NCBI GenBank assembly: GCA_031259095.1
Contig: JAIRLW010000049.1
Location: 1-10,301 of the forward strand
Length of the DNA: 10,301 nucleotides
Origin: Planctomycetaceae bacterium
Lineage (GTDB): Bacteria; Planctomycetota; Planctomycetia; Pirellulales; Thermoguttaceae
Direction of reading: 5' to 3'
Both the position numbers and the translations under genes were made by a program. The notes beneath the pieces were generated by a model. That model worked only from the letters and a program-made list of their open reading frames with translations, was not told the origin of the DNA and ran no database searches. Shown here one piece after another: positions 1-7,100 of the stretch. Within the stretch, counting starts at the first letter, position 1; the number at the start of each line of letters is the position of its first letter.

Positions 1-127
1 ACGAAAGGTTTTAAAAAATAAACCTCATTTTCGTGTCCTTTCGAGTATTTCGTCGTTAAAAATCAGTATTAAACAATCCGCTGAATCATTACAATTATGT
101 TTACATCATTATAAAATCCTTCAAAAT

Positions 128-155
128 AATCTGCGAAAATCGGCGTAATCTGGAT
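128..155. repeat. three imperfect 9-base repeats, possible dispersed intergenic element
   Basis: AATCTGCGA (128-136), AATCGGCGT (138-146) and AATCTGGAT (147-155) follow one another almost without a gap. Short 'AATCTGCG' type arrays recur between genes in many environmental bacterial genomes, from general memory, so this may be a degenerate copy of such a dispersed element. It is too short to classify alone. Confidence 0.35.
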
Positions 156-245
156 ATAGTTGGTCAATATGTTCGGTGGTTAAGAAAAATAGACCGTTAG
201 TAGGCGATCCGTTGGCGTCTGGATTATCGACCTAAACAATGGTCG

Positions 246-300
246 CCCCAAAATTTCGAAACAATCTGGAAAATTTTATTTTGGGGAGTATCTTTTTTTT
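246..300 (+). terminator. terminator-like hairpin with T8 tract
   Basis: CCCCAAAAT (246-254) pairs perfectly with ATTTTGGGG (278-286), giving a 9-bp stem with four G-C pairs at its base and a 23-base loop. Six bases later comes a run of eight T's (293-300). This resembles an intrinsic terminator for a plus-strand transcript entering from the left. The gap between stem and T-run and the large loop make it imperfect. Ending 85 bases before gene A, it could instead lie in the gene A leader. Confidence 0.4.
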
Positions 301-373
301 GTTATTGGGGATAAAATGCGCAAAGTTTTCTGAAATCTACCGAAGTGGTTCCTATTTGTTTAACAATTACAAA

Positions 374-378
374 AGGAG
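374..378 (+). promoter_or_regulatory. Shine-Dalgarno of gene A
   Basis: AGGAG lies 7 bases before the ATG at 386 and 10 bases before a second in-frame ATG at 389. Either could be the start. The protein differs by one methionine and the signal peptide is unaffected. Confidence 0.85.
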
Positions 379-385
379 ATAAATA

Positions 386-463
386 ATGATGACGCTCCGA
401 AATGTCTGTCGGTTTTTGGTGTTGTGGTTTGTCTTGATAATTTCTGTTTCAGTTGTATTGGGG
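386..463 (+). other. signal peptide of protein A
   Basis: Arg5 and Arg9 precede a hydrophobic stretch (residues 10-25), and the mature protein probably begins at Gln27 after V-L-G. No lipobox cysteine is present, so it is a signal peptidase I type substrate rather than a lipoprotein. Confidence 0.8.
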
Positions 464-3400
464 CAGGAACAAACCATCAATGAAAAGCCCGTTAATGAGA
501 AAGACCTTAACGAAAAAACGGTCAATGAGAAGACTGTTTATATTCCGTATGAAAAGTTACGGAATATTTTTGAACAACATGGTCGCGGTGTTTTCATGCC
601 GTATGATGAATTCAAAGCCTTGTGGGACGCCGCAAGAGCAAGGCAACCCGTCAAGCCGTCAGCGGCAATTCCGATCAACGCGATGATTACCGAAACATCC
701 AACACGGCAACAATTACCGAAGAGGTTGTTCGGGTTGAATCGACGATTTCCATTGAACTTTTGAAAGACGGTTGGCACGAAATTCCGCTTCGGCTTTCCG
801 ACGCCGCGATCACGAAAGCTGTGATCGGTAACGAAAAAGCGAAAATTCTCGGAAGTTCCAACGGCGGTTATCGGCTTTTGGTCAAAAAGAGCGAAGCAGA
901 GAAAACCGAAAATGCGGAAAACAACGAAAATAATGAAAATTCCGAAAATAACGCGCAGAAACCGGAACATCTCGAATTAACGTTGCATTACGCAAAAAGT
1001 ATTGAGAAATCGCCGGGGCGTAATTCTGTTTCGTTTGAAGTACCGCAATCTCCGTTGGGACGTTGGAAAATTATTGTACCGGAATCCGGCGTCAAAATTG
1101 ATTTTACGCCGCTTGTTGCCGCTGCCGAACAAAACGTAACGGAAAACGAAACGGTTTTTGAAGCGTTTATCGGTACGGTACCGAAAATTCAGATTGCCTG
1201 GACTCCGAAAGCGGAAGGCGCAACCGGTCTGGACGCTCTGACCAGCGTTCAACTGTTACAACAAACAACGATTGACGAAAATATTTTGCGAACCTCCGCG
1301 CGGTTTGATTATTCGATCAGCCGTGCGGCGATTACCAATCTTGCAGTTCGGATTCCGAAAGATCAAAAGGTTGCCGGAGTTTTTGATCCGAATATTCGTA
1401 AATGGTTTGTCGAACCGAAAGAGGCTGATCAGATTATTCGTATCGAATTATTTGAACCGGCAAGAGAACGTCAAACGGTTCAACTGGAATTTGAAAAATT
1501 ACGCAACAATAACGAGTCGAAAGTAATTGTTCCTGAAATATCGGTTGTTGATGCGGGGCGGATGCAAGGGATTTTGGTTGTTCGTGCCGCCGACGAATTA
1601 ACTATCGAACCAGTTACGTCCAACGGTTTACTCCGAATGGACGCTTCGGAATTACCGGAAACGTTACGGAAATCAGGTAACGTATGGGACGCCGCTTACC
1701 GTATTCCGGCAACATCTTATACGTTGGAACTTGAAGTCGGCAAGGTGGAACCAAGAATTACCGCAACGTCGCAAATTAATGTACGACTTTTGGCGGGGTC
1801 GCTTTATACACAAATACTGACCATGTTTGATATTGAAAAAGCAGGAATATTTCAGGTCTCGTTTGAAATTCCTGCCGGTTCACAAATTCAAGGAGTTACG
1901 GGAAGGCAGGTTCAATCTGATGTGAGAAGTCAAATTCAATCGGCTACGGGAATGCAAATTCAACCTGTTATGGGAAACAAGCCGGATGAATATTTGTATC
2001 AATCTATTGAAGTTGCTTCCCACACTCTTGCTCCGACTGTTAAGAACGCCTTAACGCAAACACTCACCGTTAATTTCAAACGGAAAGCCGTCGGGAAAGT
2101 CGGACTGTTCATTATGTTTGCGAAACAATTTAACGAACCGGATTTACAATCGCCGACCGGAAAATCGGTTGATATTCCTATTATTCTGCCGTCTCTGAGC
2201 AAAGGTATTGCTGAAAAATCGGACGGAAAATTACTCCTTTGCGCCAAAAATATGTTTCGAATAAATCCGGCCGATATTGAAGGGTTACAACAAATTTCAT
2301 TACAACAATTGCAATCGCCCGCATGGCATATTCCAATAGATAATGACGCTCAATTGGGTTTTCTTGTTGCCGATTCCGACGCAAAATTGACGCTTCGCGC
2401 GGAACGCCGTCAACCGCAATTGACGTTACGCGAGCTTCGTACCGTGCGTATTGACGAAGGATCGATTAAAAACGAAGCAAAATTTTATTACGAAATTCTT
2501 TTCAGTACGATTAAATCGCTTCGCATTGATGTTCCCGAAAAATTATCCGGTCGTCTGAACATTAGCGGAGCCGGAAAAGGCAAAAATCCCAAAGTCCCAA
2601 ATGACGCCGCCGATTGGCGCGAACAGATGATGACGCCGCAACCGGATGATGTTGCGGAAGGTTATGTTGCGTGGGAATTTGCTACGAAATCAAATTTATC
2701 AGGAACGGGCGTGCTGGAACTTTCGTGGGACGACGAACTTGCGCAACTCGAAATCGGAAAAAGTCTGTCCATTGATATTCCGCGGCTGTTACCGAAAAAG
2801 CAACAACCGGCAGACCGAATTTGGGGACAGATTATTGTTTCAAAATCACAAAGTATTGATCTTGGCGAATCGGAAACCATGAAAGGACTCAAACCGATTG
2901 ATCCGCTCTATGACATTTCCGAACAAGACCGGATGGACAACGCGGTTGCGGCGTTTGAATTTCATGACGATTGGTTATTGCAACTGATTGCAACTCGTTA
3001 CAAAATTGAAGAAGTGAAACGGACGAGTATTGAACATGGTCTTGTCCGTGCCAATTTGAGTTTTTCAAAATTCGGTACGGAAATTTCCGCACAAGCGTTG
3101 TTTCGGATTCGGAGCGTTTTGCAACGTTTGGATTTTGCGATGCCGTCCTATTCAAAAATTGACAGTGTTCGTATTAATGGTCAGCGCGTGGTTCTTGAAA
3201 CGGATAACGCCGACGGAACAACGCCGCGATTTATGATTCCGTTGACTTCGGTGCCGCCGGACACGCCGTTCCTGCTTGATATTCGTTATTTTATTCCGCC
3301 GGACTGTAAAAACCGTATCGAAATTCCGTCTTTTCCCGATTCCGGCGGTTCTTCGGAACCGGCTGTACAAAAAGTTTATCTTGCAGTTTTTGTACCGCAA

Positions 3401-4033
3401 CAATGGGTCATTACCGGTTATGATAAAGGGATTTGGTCAAAGGATTTTACGTTTTATCGCGGTTCGGAATTTATCAACGTCGTCAATCAACCGAATATTC
3501 CTGTTCTATTGTCCGATACTTTTTTAAAAAATTTATCAAACGATTTTTCAGTACAGGGAACGCCGTATCTTTTTTCCGCATTGCATCCGCGTGAAGGCGA
3601 TTCGCTTCGGGTGTACGTTTGCGGCGATAAAATCGGTACGGTTTTCTTTTGTGCTGCGGTTATTATCGGTCTTTATCTGTTGCGTTATTCATGGATAAGG
3701 CGTTTTCAGATCACGATTTTTTTGGCGATTCTTTGTGTTTTACTTGGTTTTGCGTTTCCGACAGGGACGCAACTTTTAGCCGCCAGTTCAGCACTCGGCT
3801 GGGGCGTTAAAATTGTTGCGATTAGTTGGATATTGCAAGCCCTTTATCAGGGAGTTACTGCATTACGAAACAACCGTAAAATGAACAACCGGCAAGATGT
3901 TGAAACTCAACAACATACTGAAACTCAAACTCCAGCCGAAAATCAAATTCGTACCGAAACTCAATCACAACAGGAAAATCAATCTGCCGAATCGGTTCCG
4001 ACCGAAGAAAGGAGCGGAAATCATGACCGTTAA
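386..4033 (+). CDS. large exported multi-helix-anchored protein of unknown function (module A)
   Basis: 1215 residues, function not known. Residues 1-26 form a signal peptide (likely cut VLG/QE). A 'PY' motif follows (IPYEKL 53-58, MPYDEF 71-76), then a beta-rich N-terminal domain (about 99-250). The long exoplasmic body has recurrent strand-rich units near 303-372, 475-582, 697-784 and 903-970. It includes the distinctive stretches DIEGLQQ (630-636), FYYEIL (700-705), AAFEFHDDW (855-863), EEVKRTSIE (875-883) and EPAVQKVYL (991-999). Three membrane helices (about 1083-1099, 1109-1124, 1136-1160) precede a basic, then Q/E/T-rich tail, predicted cytoplasmic. The phrases recall long hypothetical proteins of Planctomycetota, from memory. 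I see no catalytic motif. Cysteines are few, so disulphide-rich folding is unlikely. A structural or scaffold role at the envelope is inference. Gene B overlaps its end by 11 bp, implying joint translation. Confidence 0.93.
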   Translation: MMTLRNVCRFLVLWFVLIISVSVVLGQEQTINEKPVNEKDLNEKTVNEKTVYIPYEKLRNIFEQHGRGVFMPYDEFKALWDAARARQPVKPSAAIPINAMITETSNTATITEEVVRVESTISIELLKDGWHEIPLRLSDAAITKAVIGNEKAKILGSSNGGYRLLVKKSEAEKTENAENNENNENSENNAQKPEHLELTLHYAKSIEKSPGRNSVSFEVPQSPLGRWKIIVPESGVKIDFTPLVAAAEQNVTENETVFEAFIGTVPKIQIAWTPKAEGATGLDALTSVQLLQQTTIDENILRTSARFDYSISRAAITNLAVRIPKDQKVAGVFDPNIRKWFVEPKEADQIIRIELFEPARERQTVQLEFEKLRNNNESKVIVPEISVVDAGRMQGILVVRAADELTIEPVTSNGLLRMDASELPETLRKSGNVWDAAYRIPATSYTLELEVGKVEPRITATSQINVRLLAGSLYTQILTMFDIEKAGIFQVSFEIPAGSQIQGVTGRQVQSDVRSQIQSATGMQIQPVMGNKPDEYLYQSIEVASHTLAPTVKNALTQTLTVNFKRKAVGKVGLFIMFAKQFNEPDLQSPTGKSVDIPIILPSLSKGIAEKSDGKLLLCAKNMFRINPADIEGLQQISLQQLQSPAWHIPIDNDAQLGFLVADSDAKLTLRAERRQPQLTLRELRTVRIDEGSIKNEAKFYYEILFSTIKSLRIDVPEKLSGRLNISGAGKGKNPKVPNDAADWREQMMTPQPDDVAEGYVAWEFATKSNLSGTGVLELSWDDELAQLEIGKSLSIDIPRLLPKKQQPADRIWGQIIVSKSQSIDLGESETMKGLKPIDPLYDISEQDRMDNAVAAFEFHDDWLLQLIATRYKIEEVKRTSIEHGLVRANLSFSKFGTEISAQALFRIRSVLQRLDFAMPSYSKIDSVRINGQRVVLETDNADGTTPRFMIPLTSVPPDTPFLLDIRYFIPPDCKNRIEIPSFPDSGGSSEPAVQKVYLAVFVPQQWVITGYDKGIWSKDFTFYRGSEFINVVNQPNIPVLLSDTFLKNLSNDFSVQGTPYLFSALHPREGDSLRVYVCGDKIGTVFFCAAVIIGLYLLRYSWIRRFQITIFLAILCVLLGFAFPTGTQLLAASSALGWGVKIVAISWILQALYQGVTALRNNRKMNNRQDVETQQHTETQTPAENQIRTETQSQQENQSAESVPTEERSGNHDR
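476..535 (+). repeat. 4 x 15-bp in-frame tandem repeat (NEK repeat)
   Basis: Residues 31-50 read INEKP VNEKD LNEKT VNEKT, four degenerate copies of a 5-residue unit between the signal peptide and the PY motif. It is a charged, probably flexible spacer. The copies differ mainly at synonymous or first and last positions. Confidence 0.85.
542..637 (+). repeat. PY motif, copy 1 (protein A residues 53-84)
   Basis: IPYEKLRNIFE (53-63) and FMPYDEFKALWDAAR (70-84) form a pair of hydrophobic-P-Y-x-x-L/F elements about 18 residues apart near the mature N-terminus. The same arrangement recurs at the start of B1 and B2, so it marks the start of each module. It might be an interaction or sorting element; the function is unknown. 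Confidence 0.7.
908..952 (+). repeat. 5 x 9-bp in-frame tandem repeat (ENN repeat)
   Basis: Residues 175-189 read ENA ENN ENN ENS ENN. The repeat is inserted in a loop of the N-terminal domain of protein A, between strand YRLLVKK (162-168) and strand LELTLHY. The paralogous positions in B1 and B2 have short turns, so this is a lineage-specific expansion. Confidence 0.85.
1883..1978 (+). repeat. 4 x 24-bp in-frame tandem repeat (QIQ octapeptide)
   Basis: Four exactly adjacent 24-base units (1883-1906, 1907-1930, 1931-1954, 1955-1978) encode QIQGVTGR, QVQSDVRS, QIQSATGM and QIQPVMGN (residues 500-531). Units 1, 3 and 4 share CAAATTCAA; units 1 and 3 also share CTACGGGAA or TTACGGGAA. They lengthen a loop directly after the KAG motif strand (KAG 485-487, FEIPAGS). 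Confidence 0.9.
3632..3865 (+). other. three-helix C-terminal membrane block of protein A
   Basis: Helices lie at about residues 1083-1099, 1109-1124 and 1136-1160. The loop after helix 1 is basic (R1100, R1105, R1106), as is the stretch after helix 3 (R1161, R1164, K1165). By the positive-inside rule the large body is exoplasmic and the tail cytoplasmic. The same pattern recurs in B at residues 1182-1250. Confidence 0.8.
3917..3988 (+). repeat. 2 x 36-bp repeat in the cytoplasmic tail of protein A
   Basis: Residues 1178-1189 (TETQTPAENQIR) and 1190-1201 (TETQSQQENQSA) are two degenerate copies of a 12-residue unit, preceded by a partial VETQ copy. Together with the rest of 1161-1215 they form a low-complexity, probably disordered tail on the cytoplasmic side. 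Confidence 0.75.
4010..4014 (+). promoter_or_regulatory. Shine-Dalgarno of gene B
   Basis: AGGAG (within AAAGGAG at 4008-4014) lies 8 bases before the ATG at 4023, inside the last codons of gene A. It supports this start for B and independent ribosome binding in addition to coupling. Confidence 0.8.
4023..4033 (+). other. 11-bp overlap of genes A and B
   Basis: The ATG of B (4023) precedes the TAA of A (4031-4033), in a different frame. Such overlaps usually indicate one transcript and coupled translation, keeping the two proteins in a fixed ratio. Confidence 0.85.
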
Positions 4034-4106
4034 ATTTTATTTTTTGTTCCAATTTTTGTTTATTTCCCTAATGTTCTCCGCATTATTTTCCGCAACGATT
4101 TTTTCA
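4023..4106 (+). other. signal peptide of protein B
   Basis: Lys4 is followed by a long Phe/Leu-rich core (residues 5-24), with probable cleavage after Ser28, giving a mature start of Q-E as in protein A. There is no cysteine at the cleavage point. Confidence 0.8.
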
Positions 4107-7100
4107 CAAGAGCGGGAAATATTCGTACCGGAAACTGAACTCGGCGCTTTGTTTGAAGGTGCAACAAACCGTATTCTGATTAAGCGCAACGAATTTGAAA
4201 CGCTCCGTCAACAGGCGCGTGAAATCCGTTTGGAAATGGCGCAGGACAAGGATAAACCGCCGGCGGAAGCGGTTTTGTTGTCGAGTGATTATCGTGTTGA
4301 AATTTCAGGATTTCGTGCGGTTATTGACGGAACTCTTGAAATTGACGTGTTGACGAATGATCCGGTGAGTATTCCATTACCGTTGGAACGTGTCGCCGTG
4401 CTGGAAGCGGCGTTTGACGACAGTCGTCAACCGGTGATGATGTCGGACAATAACGGACAAAAAATGATGATTCTTTTAGGAAAACAACGATACCGGATTC
4501 GGTTACGTTTAACCACGCCGTTGGAAATCGACGCAACGCGTCAACGATTGAATTTCCGGATGATTTATGGTACGGAAACATCGTTCCGGTTGTCGATTCC
4601 CGGCGATGTGGAATTGAAAGGCGGTGCGGCGGTGTTGTTACGGAAAGTAGAAAACGGCGCAACACATTTTGATCTGCTCCTGCCGCCGGAAACAAGAAAT
4701 AATCAAACAGAAATCCTGATGTCGCTCAATTCCCATCGGAAAGGAGAATATAGTGCAAAATTAGTTCGAAGTGTTCAGTTTGCAGAAGTTACGGAACATT
4801 ACGAGCGGCTTCACGCCACTGTTTCGCTTAATGAATTACATCAGGGTGTTCGCGAAATATCTTTTTTTGTACCTGAAGGATTTGAAATCACGGAGGTGCG
4901 ATCTGTGTTTCTTGACCGATGGAATGTACGAAAATCAGAGGAAAAATCAAATGAAAAATCGAACGAAAAAGATAAACGCGATGTGTTGACGATTCTGTTT
5001 CGCGAACAAGTTCCCGATTTAACAACGATTTATCTTTCGGCAATTAAGTTTGCTAAAATTGATACACAATGGTCTTTTCCTTCGTTTCAACCGTTGGACA
5101 CGGCGGTTCATTCTGCGGTGTTGGGATTACTGTTGGATGAAGACCTTGAAATGTTTCATGTTGAAAGCAACCATCTTTCTCCGATTGATGCGTTATCGCT
5201 CAAAGATGCGATTCCGCCAAGTGCATTGGAATTGCTGCCCGGTTCGCCGACGCTTCGTTTGGTCTCTGCTTGGTATGCGCCGGGAAAAGATGAACTGAAT
5301 AAAAACGTTACCGCAAAATTCCGAAGAGCCGAAACAGATACAATAATTGAAACGGTACAAAATCTGATTTTGTCGGAAAAGGAACCGGTTCTTCAATATA
5401 CTGCAAAAATAACACCGCGAGTTGGAAAGATTTTTGAAACAACACTTGAAATTCCTGAAAACTGGAATGTTTTGAATGTTCTCGACGCTGCCGGACAACC
5501 GCTTGATTTCCGTTCAGTTAATTCCGAAAACACGCCGGATCCTTCTAAAAACGTTTCAAAAAATATATCTGATAAAACATCTAAAAGTGTATCAGAAAAA
5601 ATATCTGGAAAAATAATTGTTCGTTTTTCAAAAGGAGTTGCCGCCGGAGAATCTGTTCAATTTTTGTTGCGTGTTACCGGTAATGTTCGGGATTGGTTTC
5701 AAAACGGTACAGAAAAATCGTTGCAATATCCGGTGATTCGGATTCACGGTTCGGCGAATGAACAGGGAACGATTTCGGTTCAGAATGAATTTGAAGACGA
5801 TTGGGAAATCATTCCGGCTCAAACGGAACATCTGACCGCACTTAACGGAAATTTATCGTTTCGATATTCGTCAACGCCTTTTGTATTGCCGCTTCGTCTG
5901 GAAAAATTACAGCCGCGTCTTAAAGCCGGAACAATTGCTTTTTACGGTTTTGAACCGTCTTTATTTCGTGTTCGTTACGAGATTGATTGTTCCATTGAAC
6001 AAGGGACGGTGCGGCAATTAACGTTATTGCTTCCGGCATCCTCGCCGCCGACTCCTTCCATTCAGGGACTTAACGGGCTGAATATTAAAGAAACGTTAAG
6101 TGAAGAAACCGAAATAAACGGACAAAAATTCAGACGATGGAAAATTTTGTTCGCCAAACCAACGAGCGGAAAAGTACGAATCGGTATCAATTTTGAACAA
6201 CCAATTTCCGAACAAATTTTTACCAATACCGATACCGCAACTTCTTTTGATTTGCCGCCGGTTATTGTGGAAAACACCGCTTGGCAATCGGGGTTGGTTG
6301 CAGTCGAAGGCGATGAGGAACTTGATCTCACGATTCCGACAGAGCGCAACGGTAAACCGGTTTTGCGTTCTGTTGATGCCGGAGAAATTTCTGTTGCGGT
6401 ATATCGTCCGGGTAAACGTTTGCTCGGAGTTTATTCTGTAACCGATCCGCAAAATAATGTTACGATTAGTATTCGGAAAAATCAGACGACAGAACTTCTT
6501 TCCGCGCTGATACGTCATGTTTCCGTAACAGCACGATTTGACCGCTCGATTGGCACGGAATCAAATAACCGCATCGTTTTGACCGAATGGAATACCGGTG
6601 TTCTTTATTCCGTTTTGTACGAAATTCAAATTGCCGGCGGAACTGCGAATATTAGGACATCGCTTGATAAATCGGATGAACTTTGGTCGATAACGCTTGA
6701 CGGCGAACCGATTAAAGCGCAACGTGTCGGCGATGAAATTTTGATTCCGGTTTCTGCACAACACAATACTGATTTCCGCCGTCTTGTGTTGCTTTATCGG
6801 AGTCAATCACGTTTTATTTTTGTTCCAGAAAATAGGGTGATTCTGAATTTTCCGGCTCTTTCAATTAACAGAAAAAAGGGAAACGAAAAAATTCCGGTCA
6901 TGCAAACGTCATGGAATATCACTCCGCCTTTCGGTTACAAAATTACTCGAATCGGCGATTCTGTGTTACAGGAACCGCAGCCGGCATTGTTTAATCTTTT
7001 TCACGGTGTTGTCGGTTTCTTTACGGTATTGACTTATCGTCCTGTTATTTTATGGAATAACGCACCTATAGAAAAAATGAAACAATCGCTTACTCTTCCG

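Larger units (their letters stand above)
1..385. other. intergenic region upstream of gene A
   Basis: No convincing gene is visible. One forward frame is open from base 2 to a TAA at 146-148, but its translation has no recognisable features and it may be chance or the tail of an upstream gene. An imperfect inverted repeat (CGAAAGG at 2-8, CCTTTCG at 37-43) sits at the left edge, and a small hairpin (CGACC 228-232, GGTCG 241-245, 8-base loop) lies just before the terminator-like hairpin. No clear sigma-70 type promoter could be picked out before gene A. The nearest box, TAAAAT at 312-317, has no matching -35 element. Confidence 0.6.

Noticed and set aside
2..148. Forward open frame at the left edge ending at TAA 146-148
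   Set aside because: Its 48 codons show no domain or composition signal, and it runs into the 9-mer repeat array. It could be the tail of an upstream gene but cannot be supported.
299..317. TTGTTA ... TAAAAT as a promoter of gene A
   Set aside because: The spacing is only 7 bases, far from the usual 17, and no alternative -35 box fits TAAAAT at 312-317.
4321..4695. Reverse-strand open frame of 124 codons
   Set aside because: It is antisense to the N-terminal domain of B1, which is matched by the paralogous domain in B2; the reverse product has no recognisable features.
6096..6518. Reverse-strand open frame of 140 codons
   Set aside because: It is antisense to B1 and has an Arg/Asn/Phe-rich composition typical of a shadow frame of an AT-rich gene.
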